Source: Nitrospira sp. (GTDB taxonomy: Bacteria > Nitrospirota > Nitrospiria > Nitrospirales > Nitrospiraceae). Taken from it: a stretch of DNA of 41,192 bases. The notes beneath the pieces were generated by a model. That model saw only the letters and a list, made by a program, of their open reading frames with translations, did no database searches and had not been told where the DNA came from. Each line of letters starts with the position of its first letter. The stretch's first letter is position 1. The stretch lies in contig JACOEH010000042.1 of assembly GCA_024998685.1 (NCBI GenBank), forward strand, positions 1 to 41,192, written 5' to 3'. The translations under genes were made by a program, and so were the position numbers. This document shows positions 14,123 through 22,877 of the stretch, piece after piece.

Positions 14123-16612
14123 ATGAACCCAGTTGAATCCCTCCCTATCCCCAAAATTGTCACGAATCCGATTCCGCCGGCCATTTTAGAGGAAATAGAA
14201 ACCTTCGAGATTGAAGCCCTGCGAACATTGGCCGGAGAGATTTCCACCGATCTCTTCAAGCCGTTCCGCCTGCAATACGGCATATACGGCCAGCGTCAGC
14301 CTGGTGTGCAGATGGTCCGTATCAAGATCCCGTTCGGCGGCATCACCGCAAATCAGCTGCGACGTGTGGCGGAGCTCGCCGACCATTATGCGACCGGAGT
14401 CGGTCACGTCACGACAAGACAAGATATTCAGATGCACTTTGTGGAGCTCAAGGACGTGCCGAGCATCATGCGAGGACTAGCCGAAGTCGGCCTGACCACC
14501 AGGGAGGCCTGTGCCAACACAGTGCGGAATGTGACGGCGTGTCATTTAGCCGGCGTGTGCCAAGGAGAAGTATTCGATGTGACTCCGTATGCGAAGACAG
14601 TCGCGTATCATTTGCTGCGAAACCCCTTGAATCAAAGTCTGCCGCGAAAGTTCAAAATTGCGTTCTCCGGCTGCAAACATGACTGTGCGCTGACTCCCAT
14701 CCACGATATCGGTCTATTGGCCGTCAAACGAGCCGACGGAGAAATCGGCTTTCGAATGGTGGTAGGTGGTGGGCTGGGGTCCGCTCCGCGGATCGCTCAA
14801 CTTCTTCGTGACTTCACACCGATGGATGAGCTGATTCCCAGTATCGAAGCCGCTATTAAAGTCTTCGATACCCTCGGCAATCGAAAAAATAGAAACAAGG
14901 CCAGGATGAAGTTCGTGATCGACAAACTGGGATTTGACGAATTCAAACGGCGCTGGGAAGCAGCCTACGTCGCGATGGGACACGCACTTCCCAAAAATGA
15001 GCCTTTGACTCTGCTTCAACATCAGGATGCCCCCTCCCGGCTCATCATGCCGACGAGAAACGGGGTCGCAAATGAAAACAGAAATGGTAACGGTAACGGG
15101 GCTCATGCGATCGGCTACGAGACGCCGTTCGAGATGTGGAAACGGACCAACGTTGTGAAACAGAAGCAAGATGGATATGTCACGGCCGCGATCAAGCTGT
15201 TCATGGGGGACATTACGGCTGAACAGATGCTCTTCGTCGCCGATCTGGCTGAGCGTTATTCGAACGGCAATCTTCGCACCACGATCAATCAAAACCTGGT
15301 CATCCGATGGGTTCCTATCGATCAGATCCCGCACTTTTACGAGGATCTGATGTCACATGGATTGGCAGATCCCGGTGCGGAGCTGGTCGAAGACATTATT
15401 GCCTGCCCCGGCACAGATACATGCGGTCTTGGGATCACATCATCCAAAGGCCTTGCGCGAGCGATGGCTGAGGTGTTTCCCGCCGGCCGTGTTCCAGAAG
15501 ATCTTCAGGATGTGAGCGTGAAGATCAGCGGCTGTCATAACTCATGCGCACAGCATCACATTTCGACGATCGGGTTGCATGGAGTCGGAAAACGTCTGGG
15601 TGACCACGTCGCACCGCATTATGAATTGCATCTCGGAGGCTCGGTGAACGGCACGGCCAAGATCGGTCAGATGACCGTGAAGTTGCCGGCGAAAGCCGTA
15701 CCGGCGGCAATCTCTCATTTGATCGACGTGTACCGGCGCGATCGCCAAGCGAACGAGGATTTGTCAACATTCATTGCACGCGTCGGGAAGAGCAGGCTGA
15801 AAGACGAGTTGATCCCATACACCATCGTGCCGTCTTATGAAGAGGACCCTACGTTCTATTATGATTGGGAGGGTGAAGAAGAATTTATTCTTGAGGATCT
15901 TGGCCCTGGTGAATGTGCAGGCGGTGCGCTGGACATGATCGAAAACGGCATCCTGGAGGCCGATCAAGAGCTCTATCAAGCGAAGCTGCTCGTTGAAAAG
16001 CATCAGTATTCCGTGTCGGTGAACAAATCCTATCGGGCAGTGCTGGCTGCCGCTAAGGCAATGCTGGTAACAGAAGGACTGGAGCCATCGACGGACTCTG
16101 AAACGTTCATCGAGTTCGACCGCAGGGTGGCACAGAAAAGTGTCGTGCCGTCCGTCTATCGAGACCTGAGCAAGAAGGTCGGAGATTTGGGTCCGAAAGA
16201 AGCGTCGGCTGAATCGGCCCGAGAGAAGATGGCCTTTGCCAAGGGGTTTGTTGATGCTTGCCGCACGGCGACGGATCGGATGGGCAAGGACCTGAAGCTG
16301 TCAGCTATGGAAGAAGAAAAGTCTCCGGTCGCACCTGCGCCAGTTGAAACCAAACCTGTCGCTCCTGTTCCGACAGGTGCGCCTGTTTACGACTTGCGAG
16401 GCGTGGCATGCCCGATGAACTATGTGAAGACGAAGTTGAAACTGGAAATGATGGATGCCGGTGAACGGTTGGAAGTGTGGCTCGACGCGGGTGAACCGAT
16501 CAAGAACGTGCCGATGAGCCTTAAGAATGACGGACACCAGGTGCTGATCCAAGAGGCCTTGGAGCCGGAAGCGTCGCATTATCGGATTTTGGTCGAAAAG
16601 GTCGAAGGATAA
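14123..16612 (+). CDS. Siroheme nitrite/sulfite reductase with C-terminal TusA domain
   Basis: An 829-residue protein. Residues about 40-320 and 340-570 are two NiR/SiR halves (ferredoxin-like plus siroheme/Fe4S). Both halves carry a CX5C plus CX3C set: Cys140, 146, 184, 188 and Cys428, 434, 471, 475. In E. coli and plant enzymes only one half keeps it. The next segment (about 575-730) is helical and acidic at its start. Residues about 755-829 form a TusA-like domain with YDLRGVACPMNYVKTK (Cys763). In this operon it most likely reduces sulfite to sulfide with six electrons from ferredoxin or another donor, and the TusA domain may hold sulfur. Nitrite reduction is the alternative. I chose ATG 14123 because AAGGAG lies 8 nt upstream; a GTG at 14099 is less likely. 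Confidence 0.85.
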   Translation: MNPVESLPIPKIVTNPIPPAILEEIETFEIEALRTLAGEISTDLFKPFRLQYGIYGQRQPGVQMVRIKIPFGGITANQLRRVAELADHYATGVGHVTTRQDIQMHFVELKDVPSIMRGLAEVGLTTREACANTVRNVTACHLAGVCQGEVFDVTPYAKTVAYHLLRNPLNQSLPRKFKIAFSGCKHDCALTPIHDIGLLAVKRADGEIGFRMVVGGGLGSAPRIAQLLRDFTPMDELIPSIEAAIKVFDTLGNRKNRNKARMKFVIDKLGFDEFKRRWEAAYVAMGHALPKNEPLTLLQHQDAPSRLIMPTRNGVANENRNGNGNGAHAIGYETPFEMWKRTNVVKQKQDGYVTAAIKLFMGDITAEQMLFVADLAERYSNGNLRTTINQNLVIRWVPIDQIPHFYEDLMSHGLADPGAELVEDIIACPGTDTCGLGITSSKGLARAMAEVFPAGRVPEDLQDVSVKISGCHNSCAQHHISTIGLHGVGKRLGDHVAPHYELHLGGSVNGTAKIGQMTVKLPAKAVPAAISHLIDVYRRDRQANEDLSTFIARVGKSRLKDELIPYTIVPSYEEDPTFYYDWEGEEEFILEDLGPGECAGGALDMIENGILEADQELYQAKLLVEKHQYSVSVNKSYRAVLAAAKAMLVTEGLEPSTDSETFIEFDRRVAQKSVVPSVYRDLSKKVGDLGPKEASAESAREKMAFAKGFVDACRTATDRMGKDLKLSAMEEEKSPVAPAPVETKPVAPVPTGAPVYDLRGVACPMNYVKTKLKLEMMDAGERLEVWLDAGEPIKNVPMSLKNDGHQVLIQEALEPEASHYRILVEKVEG

Positions 16613-16627
16613 GGGATCTGATTCGCC

Positions 16628-17341
16628 ATGACCGTCAATGGACATTCCGAACTGATCGCAGAGCTCAAAGCCTTGAGCGCTTCGTTTGAGACGAAGCAGC
16701 CGCAAGATGCACTGACAGCCGCCATTGAACGATACGATAAGATCGTTCTGGCCTGCAGTTTCGGGGCCGAAGATGTCGTGCTTGTCGATATGGTCCACCG
16801 CATCAATCCCACGGTGCCGTTGTTCTATCTCGATACCGATTTTTTATTTCCTGAAACCTACGCCACGCGAAACCGAGTGATTGAACGATACGGTCTTCAG
16901 GCGGCGCAGGTTATCCAGGTGAAATCCTTGCTCACACCGGAGGCACAAGCGGAATCGTACGGCGAGGCCCTGTGGGTCCGAGATCCGGACCAATGTTGCC
17001 GGCTGCGGAAAGTCGAACCACTGGCCCGCGTTCTGCGAGGATACGACGCATGGATTACCGGAATCAGGCGTGATCAATCTCCATCCCGTGCCAATGCCGG
17101 GTTGATCGAGTGGGACCAGAAGTTTGAATTGATCAAGATTAATCCCCTGGCCCGATGGACGTCGACCGATGTGTGGACCTACATCAAGGTCTATGAAGTC
17201 CCGTACAACCCCCTGCATGATCAGAATTATCCCAGCATCGGCTGCACCTACTGCACCACCCAAGTGGCACCTGGCGATGATCCTAGGGCCGGTCGCTGGA
17301 AGAATTTTGCCAAGACCGAGTGCGGACTACACAAGTCGTAA
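16628..17341 (+). CDS. cysH: APS reductase (thioredoxin-dependent, Fe4S4 type)
   Basis: The 237-residue protein of the PAPS/APS reductase family has a PP-loop-type nucleotide-binding region (ACSFGAEDVVLVDM), the LDTDFLFPETY motif, and GIRRDQSPSRA. Two Cys pairs, Cys123-Cys124 (DQCCRLRKVEPL) and Cys206/Cys209 (GCTYC), bind the 4Fe-4S cluster that marks APS reductases; E. coli PAPS reductase lacks them. The C-terminal ECGLH (Cys232) is the catalytic Cys that forms a thiosulfonate with sulfite. It therefore reduces APS to sulfite and AMP with thioredoxin. Located 15 nt after the sulfite reductase gene and 1 nt before the next gene. Confidence 0.93.
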   Translation: MTVNGHSELIAELKALSASFETKQPQDALTAAIERYDKIVLACSFGAEDVVLVDMVHRINPTVPLFYLDTDFLFPETYATRNRVIERYGLQAAQVIQVKSLLTPEAQAESYGEALWVRDPDQCCRLRKVEPLARVLRGYDAWITGIRRDQSPSRANAGLIEWDQKFELIKINPLARWTSTDVWTYIKVYEVPYNPLHDQNYPSIGCTYCTTQVAPGDDPRAGRWKNFAKTECGLHKS

Positions 17342-17342
17342 C

Positions 17343-18383
17343 ATGTCGATCCAAAATCTCCTCGCCAAGATCGCCAAGGGCCCGAAAGCTTCCAAGGATC
17401 TCACATGGGATGAGTGCAAACAGGCGATGAAGGCGTTGATTGAAGGTGAGGCCACACCGGTGCAAGTGGGAGCTTTTCTTATTGCCATGCGATTCAAGAT
17501 GGAATCGGTTACCGAGTTGGCGGCCCTCACGGCAGCGGCTCGGCAATATGTGCTTCCTCTCACTGTCTCGCGGGACTTGGCCTTGGTCGATGTCCCGACC
17601 TATGCCGGAAAGCAGGACACATTTCATGCGACTATTGCCGCGTCCATTGTTGCAGTTGCAGCCGGCGCTGCAGTCTTGATGCACGGCTATGACGGCATTC
17701 CTGGCCGTCCGGGCAGCGCCGGAGTACTGAAAGCCTTGGGTATTCCAGTTGATGCCGATCCTAAGCTGGTTTCCGAAGAAGTGAATAGGAAGGGCTTCGC
17801 CTACCTGGATATCGGACTGTACCACCCGCCCCTCTATCGATTTTTGGAGATGCGCCAAGAGCTCGGAGTCAGAAATGTGTTTCATCCGATTGCCAGACTC
17901 CTGAACCCGGCTCGGGCGGCGGTGCAAGTCGTGGGGTTGACCCATCCGCCGCATTTTGAAAAAACAGCCGAAGCCTTGCGAATCCTCGGGTGTCGGCGAG
18001 CATTGGTGATTCGTGGAGTTGAGGGGGATCCAGAATTATCCGTTTCGATGATGACAAGGGTCTTGGAATTGAGAGACGAGCGCATTACTCCGCTCGGTGT
18101 GGCCGCGAAAGACTTTGGATTGACATTCGCCTCTTCGCGCGAGATGGCAGGATTTCCTCCCGATCAGCGGGAAAGGGAGGCCGATTTGATCCGGCGAATT
18201 CTTCGAAACCAGGTTCAGGGCGGATCTCGAGATTGGGTGCTGATGAATGCGGCTATGTTGCTCTATGCGGCGGGCAAAGGGGTGTCTCTATCGGCCTGCT
18301 TTCCGGCGGTGCGCGCGGCGCTTGATGGAGGCGCTGCAGGGCGCAAGCTCGCGGAATTGGTGCGGCAGCCGGTCACAGCGTAA
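17343..18383 (+). CDS. TrpD2/YbiB-like glycosyltransferase-family-3 protein
   Basis: A 346-residue protein with the fold of anthranilate phosphoribosyltransferase: N-terminal helices (about 1-75), MHGYDGIPGRPGSAGVLKALG where TrpD has KHGNR-SSxxGSAD, ELGVRNVFHPIARLLNPARA, and VIRGVEGDPELSV. The GTGGDG glycine-rich PRPP loop is replaced by YAGKQDTFHAT, so anthranilate activity is doubtful. E. coli YbiB, a TrpD2 protein, binds nucleic acid and is not a metabolic enzyme. ATG at 17343 follows cysH by 1 nt. Embedded between cysH and cysD, it is probably co-transcribed with sulfate assimilation, which is unexpected for TrpD. Tryptophan genes are absent nearby. Confidence 0.8.
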   Translation: MSIQNLLAKIAKGPKASKDLTWDECKQAMKALIEGEATPVQVGAFLIAMRFKMESVTELAALTAAARQYVLPLTVSRDLALVDVPTYAGKQDTFHATIAASIVAVAAGAAVLMHGYDGIPGRPGSAGVLKALGIPVDADPKLVSEEVNRKGFAYLDIGLYHPPLYRFLEMRQELGVRNVFHPIARLLNPARAAVQVVGLTHPPHFEKTAEALRILGCRRALVIRGVEGDPELSVSMMTRVLELRDERITPLGVAAKDFGLTFASSREMAGFPPDQREREADLIRRILRNQVQGGSRDWVLMNAAMLLYAAGKGVSLSACFPAVRAALDGGAAGRKLAELVRQPVTA

Positions 18384-18401
18384 GACCTAAGGAACAAGCC
18401 T

Positions 18402-19199
18402 ATGAAACACCTTCGGCAACTTGAAGATCAAAGCGTCTACATCCTTCGTGAAGCTTACAAACACTTCGACAATCTCGCCATGCTCTGGTCCATGGGCAAG
18501 GATTCAACGGTACTGCTATGGTTGGCGCGCAAGGCTTTCTTTGGGCATGTGCCGTTTCCATTACTCCATGTCGATACCAGCTATAAAATCCCAGCGATGA
18601 TCGAGTACAGGGATCGTCTTGCGCGGGAATGGCGGTTGAATCTGGTGGTGGGCCAGAACAAAGAAGCCTTGGCGGCAGGGATGAATCACACAATGGGCCG
18701 TGTCGTCTGTTGCACGGCGCTGAAGACGAACGGTCTCAAGCAACTGTTAGAGAACAAAGGCTACACCGGCGTCATTCTCGGCGTTCGTGCGGATGAAGAG
18801 GGAACGAGAGCCAAGGAACGCTATTTCTCTCCACGGGATAAACATGGGGACTGGGATTTCCGAGATCAACCGCCTGAGCTCTGGGATCAATATAAGACAA
18901 CCTTTCCGCCCGGCACTCATATACGCATTCATCCGTTGCTGGATTGGACCGAGATCAATATTTGGGAATACATCAAACTTGAGAATATTCCCTTCATCGA
19001 TTTGTATCTCGACAAGGGAGATGGTACGCGCTATCGCAGTTTAGGCTGCGCACCCTGCACCTCGCCGATCAAATCCACCGCGAAGACCGTGGATGACATC
19101 ATCGAAGAGCTTCGCCATACCACCATAGCTGAACGATCGGGACGGGCACAAGACGAAGGACGAGGAATGGAGTTGTTAAGGAAGGATGGTTATATGTGA
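18402..19199 (+). CDS. cysD: Sulfate adenylyltransferase subunit 2
   Basis: The 265-residue catalytic subunit of ATP sulfurylase makes APS from sulfate and ATP. It has the PP-motif [65 protein letters not shown] and a C-terminal [20 protein letters not shown]. The complete C-terminal [21 protein letters not shown] is typical but slightly shorter than in E. coli. It precedes cysN with a 4-nt overlap or a 2-nt gap, depending on the cysN start, so the two subunits are made together. Confidence 0.95.
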   Translation: MKHLRQLEDQSVYILREAYKHFDNLAMLWSMGKDSTVLLWLARKAFFGHVPFPLLHVDTSYKIPAMIEYRDRLAREWRLNLVVGQNKEALAAGMNHTMGRVVCCTALKTNGLKQLLENKGYTGVILGVRADEEGTRAKERYFSPRDKHGDWDFRDQPPELWDQYKTTFPPGTHIRIHPLLDWTEINIWEYIKLENIPFIDLYLDKGDGTRYRSLGCAPCTSPIKSTAKTVDDIIEELRHTTIAERSGRAQDEGRGMELLRKDGYM

Positions 19200-21043
19200 T
19201 CATGAGCCAGACGACCAAACCATCCGAAAACCTCAACATCGTGATCGTCGGTCATGTGGATCACGGCAAGTCCACCCTATTGGGACGGCTCTATGCCGAC
19301 ACCGGCTCACTGCCCGACGGCAAGTTGGAAAAAGTGCAAGCGATCTGCCAGCAACAGGGGAAGGAATTCGAATATGCTTTTCTCTTCGACGCCTTTCTCG
19401 AAGAGCAGGAGCAAGGGATTACGATCGATACGGCTCGCACCTTTTTCATGTGGAAAGGCCGGCAATACATCATCATCGATGCTCCGGGGCATAAGGAGTT
19501 TCTGAAGAACATGATTTCCGGCGCCGCGCGTGCCGAGGCGGCATTGCTGCTCATCGACGCGTTGGAAGGAGTGAAGGAACAGTCGAAGAAGCACGGCTAC
19601 CTCTTATCGCTCCTGGGAGTTCGGCAGTTTGCGGTGGTCGTCAACAAGATGGATTTGGTCGGTTACCGGCAGGATGTGTTCGACGGGATCGAAAAAGAGT
19701 ATCGAGAATTTCTGGGGCAGTTCAAAGCCATGCCGTCGCAGTTTATTCCGGTAAGCGCCAAGCTGGGCGACAACATCGCCAACCGCAGCAAACAGATGTC
19801 GTGGTACAGCGGCCCCACCGTCCTGGAAACCCTCAGCGTTTTTCAGAAGGAAGCGGCCCGTTCAGAACAACCCCTTCGACTGCCCGTGCAGGACGTCTAT
19901 AAGTTCGATGCACGCCGAATCATCACCGGCCGCATTACCGCAGGGCGCCTCAAAGTCGGCGATCACCTCGTCTTTTCGCCATCCAACAAGCGGGCCAACA
20001 TCCGGACGGTGGAGGCCTTCAATATCGAGCCGCAACCGACCGAAGGGCAGGCGGGGCAATCGATCGGTGTCACGCTCGATGAACAAATTTTTGTCGAGCG
20101 TGGCGAAATCGCCTCGCATCAGGAACAGTTGCCCCTTGTCTCCACGGCTTTTCGAGCCAACTTGTTTTGGCTCGGCAAGAAGCCATTGGAAAAAGGGCGT
20201 AAATATCTCTTGCGCGTGGCGACCAAAGAAGTGGACTGTGAGGTTGCAACCATCCATCGGATCATCGACACAATGGACCTCGCGCAGCAGCAAGGCAGCC
20301 ATACCATCGGCAAGAACCAAGTGGCCGAGCTGACCCTGCGCACGAAAATCCCGGTCGCATTTGACCTATCGGCATCGTTCGAGACAACCGGTCGCTTCGT
20401 TCTGGTGGATGAATACGACATCGCGGGCGGGGGGATCATCACTGAACTGGTCCATGACGACCAGGAGTTTCTCCGTGAAGAGGCGAGGCGACGAGACTTT
20501 GCATGGGTGAAGGGTGAAGTTACGGTCGAGGACCGCGCGCAACAGTACGGCCATCGGGCGGCAGTCGTTCTGATTACCGGAGGGCGGCACACCGGCAAAT
20601 CGTTTTTAGCCAGAAAGCTCGAAGGACGCCTCGTGGCGGATGGGCGCCATGCCTACTTATTGGACGGCGAGAATCTGCGCCGTGGGCTCGATGCCGATCT
20701 CAGCGAAGAAGAGCGTGGACAGACGACGGAAATGGCACGACGCTACGGCGAAGTGGCAAGGCTCCTTACCGACACAGGTCTCATCGTCGTCTCGACCACC
20801 AATCCCTTTGGCCTGGCTTATCGCGAAGCCTCGCAGGCGATCAGGACTCTCGTGCATCCTGCGCCCGTCATTGCCGTCCACATGAGCAAGTCCGAAGAAG
20901 AACCGCCGCCGAATACGGATGTGGTCCTCTCTGGTCCTACCGATTTCAACGCGGCAACTGCTCGAGTCCTGGACGAATTAAAACGCCGAGGCGTCTTAGC
21001 CCAGGCCATCGGAGCCAAGCCGATTTTCCAATATTCGATCTAG
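19196..21043 (+). CDS. cysN: Sulfate adenylyltransferase subunit 1 with degenerate APS-kinase-like domain
   Basis: A 615-residue fusion. Residues about 12-440 are CysN, an EF-Tu-like GTPase with [17 protein letters not shown] and NKMDL motifs that drives ATP sulfurylase. Residues about 455-615 resemble CysC (APS kinase): P-loop [11 protein letters not shown] and [12 protein letters not shown]. Yet the DRxEN segment after DLGFS is replaced by [11 protein letters not shown], and the lid with RDPKGLYKKA is missing, replaced by a short EEEPPPN. The kinase is probably inactive. This fits because CysH here is an APS reductase. Start may be GTG 19196 (overlapping cysD) or ATG 19202; the latter gives MSQTTK. 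End is followed by 186 nt without a clear terminator. Confidence 0.92.
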   Translation: MIMSQTTKPSENLNIVIVGHVDHGKSTLLGRLYADTGSLPDGKLEKVQAICQQQGKEFEYAFLFDAFLEEQEQGITIDTARTFFMWKGRQYIIIDAPGHKEFLKNMISGAARAEAALLLIDALEGVKEQSKKHGYLLSLLGVRQFAVVVNKMDLVGYRQDVFDGIEKEYREFLGQFKAMPSQFIPVSAKLGDNIANRSKQMSWYSGPTVLETLSVFQKEAARSEQPLRLPVQDVYKFDARRIITGRITAGRLKVGDHLVFSPSNKRANIRTVEAFNIEPQPTEGQAGQSIGVTLDEQIFVERGEIASHQEQLPLVSTAFRANLFWLGKKPLEKGRKYLLRVATKEVDCEVATIHRIIDTMDLAQQQGSHTIGKNQVAELTLRTKIPVAFDLSASFETTGRFVLVDEYDIAGGGIITELVHDDQEFLREEARRRDFAWVKGEVTVEDRAQQYGHRAAVVLITGGRHTGKSFLARKLEGRLVADGRHAYLLDGENLRRGLDADLSEEERGQTTEMARRYGEVARLLTDTGLIVVSTTNPFGLAYREASQAIRTLVHPAPVIAVHMSKSEEEPPPNTDVVLSGPTDFNAATARVLDELKRRGVLAQAIGAKPIFQYSI

Positions 21044-21156
21044 AGTCGATTATCCGTTCGAGCAGAGGGACACTGCAACAGTCGCGTATTATTTTGAACT
21101 TATATTTCCCAAGTTTTAGGGCCGTGCGTCTAACTCCTCTGCCCCCCTCCAGCGGT

Positions 21157-21186
21157 TTGACTCACCGAAAATCCTTGTGATAGCGT
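21157..21186 (+). promoter_or_regulatory. Possible promoter of the zinc-ribbon/PCP_red gene
   Basis: TTGACT (21157-21162) is 18 nt from a weak TAGCGT (21181-21186), 43 nt before ATG 21230. The gap from the sulfur operon is 186 nt, so a promoter is expected here, but the -10 is poor. Confidence 0.3.
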
Positions 21187-21229
21187 AGCCTTAAAGCAAG
21201 TTTTCGGGAATCCTGGAACAGGAGTCTTT

Positions 21230-21964
21230 ATGAAATTTGTATGCCTTAACTGCGAAACCTATATGAGTCTCGAGAAAGTGGAGAAACCGGAGGAGGGATC
21301 TCTCGGAGTCTTTTTCGCCTGCCCTTCGTGCAACGCGAAGTTCTCAATGGTGACCAATGCCGGCGAAACGAACATGATGAATGCTTTGGGGTTGAAGCTG
21401 GGAGCGCGGGCTGAGCCCGCGGCCTCTATGGAGGGATTGCGAGCACTTGCAGAAAATGGTCAAGCAACTCCTGCTATAGATAAGCCAACTCAGGGTGCAT
21501 CGTCTGTGTCCTCTGCAACTGCCTCTCCTGCTAAGGCTGGGGAAAAGACGAGCGGTTGTCCGTTCTCGGCGATGGTCGCTGAAATGGGGTTGACTGCCAG
21601 CGGCAAGCCAGGAAACGGTACGAGCACAAGTTCTTCGGAATTCACCTGGACCGCCGATGCCAAGGACAAACTCGATCGCCTTCCAGTCTTCGTAAAGCCG
21701 ATGGTCCAAGCAAGCGTCGAGACCTATGCACGCAAGCATGGGTTTAAGACCATCACGCTGCAAGTGATGGACGACTCGAAGAATGATTCGCCCAACGGCA
21801 TGACATGGTCACGGGAGGCCGAACAACGGCTCGATAATATCCCGGACTTCATCCGTCCCATGGCGCGAAAAGAAATCGAGCGGCTGGCAAAGGAACGCGG
21901 AGTGTCGACCATCACTGAGCAGGTGATGGACGAGGCGAAGGACAAGTTCATGAAGTTCATGTAG
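21230..21964 (+). CDS. Zinc-ribbon protein with two PCP_red domains
   Basis: A 244-residue protein of three parts. Residues 5-34 hold two CxxC pairs (Cys5/8 and Cys31/34), a likely zinc ribbon. Residues 45-135 are a low-complexity Ser/Ala/Thr linker with GCPFSAMVAEMGL in it. Residues 140-185 and 192-240 are two copies of the PCP_red domain known from the C-terminus of the B subunit of dark protochlorophyllide reductase: FTWTADAKDKLDRLPVFVKP and MTWSREAEQRLDNIPDFIRP, each followed by a helix and an IT(L/E)QVMD strand. No chlorophyll genes are present, so the role is unknown. AGGAG lies 5 nt before ATG. A hairpin follows the stop. Confidence 0.8.
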   Translation: MKFVCLNCETYMSLEKVEKPEEGSLGVFFACPSCNAKFSMVTNAGETNMMNALGLKLGARAEPAASMEGLRALAENGQATPAIDKPTQGASSVSSATASPAKAGEKTSGCPFSAMVAEMGLTASGKPGNGTSTSSSEFTWTADAKDKLDRLPVFVKPMVQASVETYARKHGFKTITLQVMDDSKNDSPNGMTWSREAEQRLDNIPDFIRPMARKEIERLAKERGVSTITEQVMDEAKDKFMKFM

Positions 21965-21992
21965 TTGAGAGCTCCATGAATCAGGTGTCGTG

Positions 21993-22022
21993 AAGGCCCA
22001 TCCGGCCTCCCGGATGGGCCTT
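21993..22022 (+). terminator. Terminator after the PCP_red gene
   Basis: A perfect 13-bp inverted repeat AAGGCCCATCCGG/CCGGATGGGCCTT (21993-22005 with 22010-22022, 4-nt loop) begins 28 nt after the stop codon. There is only a weak T-rich tail. It argues against the GTG at 21990 as the start of the next gene. Confidence 0.7.
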
Positions 22023-22058
22023 CTGAGTGTTTGTGCTCATTCGTTTGACAGTTCTCGC

Positions 22059-22814
22059 ATGATGCGGTGGGCTTCTCTACTGTTTGTTCTGGTACTGATG
22101 GTCGTGCAATCTCCCTGGGGGGCGGATGTGTGCGCCCAACCATTCTCAGAACATCATCAAATTTCCGTCGCTCCTGGTACAACGAATAATCCGCACGGCG
22201 AGCATGCCGATGGCGAATGGGAAGGGTCCGCTCAAGGAGTCGCCTATTCAGAATTTAACCATCGCTTTGCCGGGCTGTTCGTGCTGCTGTTTGGCCTGAC
22301 TGAGTTAGGGCATGCGCTGCGGTACCAGCTGCCTTTCTGGACGCGTCTTGTTCTCCCGAGTGCGCTCGGCGTCATCGGGGCTTATCTGCTGATTTGGAGT
22401 GATCATGAGGCCTGGCCGATCGGTTCACTCAGTTTTGCCCAGACCTTCTTTGGACAAGACCAGGAAATCATCCAGCATAAATTCTATGGCGTGTTTGGCG
22501 CCACTGCCGCGGTAAGTGAGGCGCTTCGCCGAATCGGTTGGGCTCAGCACCCAGCGTGGGCGGCTCCGTTGGTGTTTCTCGGCGTGGTCGGTGCAGTGCT
22601 GCTGTTTGTTCACTCGCATGAGAATCATCCGGCGAATCACACGATCGCGCTGCACCATGCGCTTCTCGGAAGTCTCGGGGTTGGGGCTGCCATATCGAGC
22701 GCAATGGTCTCGTGGACGTCCGGTGCCTCGAATCATTCTGTGAAGAGATGGAAAGTGGCTTGGGCGGGGTTCGTGATTTTAATGGGCATTCAGCTTCTCC
22801 TGTATTTCGAGTAG
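22059..22814 (+). CDS. Histidine-rich membrane protein, tandem copy 1
   Basis: I do not recognise the family. The open frame extends from 21990, but the start region overlaps a terminator hairpin, so ATG 22059 is preferred. It gives a signal peptide (MMRWASLLFVLVLMVV, cleavage after about ADVCAQ) and 251 residues. Mature protein starts with a His-rich acidic segment, then about six transmembrane helices. Conserved between the two copies are WSDHxAWPIGSL, EII(Q/E)HK, HSHxNHP and LHHALLGS, with several His residues facing loops or helix ends. That suggests metal or heme binding or copper handling; no Cys-rich or electron-transfer motif confirms it. The second copy starts about 60 nt later. Confidence 0.65.
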   Translation: MMRWASLLFVLVLMVVQSPWGADVCAQPFSEHHQISVAPGTTNNPHGEHADGEWEGSAQGVAYSEFNHRFAGLFVLLFGLTELGHALRYQLPFWTRLVLPSALGVIGAYLLIWSDHEAWPIGSLSFAQTFFGQDQEIIQHKFYGVFGATAAVSEALRRIGWAQHPAWAAPLVFLGVVGAVLLFVHSHENHPANHTIALHHALLGSLGVGAAISSAMVSWTSGASNHSVKRWKVAWAGFVILMGIQLLLYFE

Positions 22815-22877
22815 ATACCCATGCCTCACTCCGAGCATACAGCCCGTATTTCTGTGATTGGTGGTTCTACTTACTGT

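Noticed and set aside
14714-15334. 206-aa minus-strand frame inside the siroheme reductase
   Set aside because: Antisense to conserved coding sequence; no independent start signals.
21990-22058. GTG start for the first His-rich membrane protein
   Set aside because: The region is a terminator hairpin of the previous gene; the signal peptide begins at 22059.
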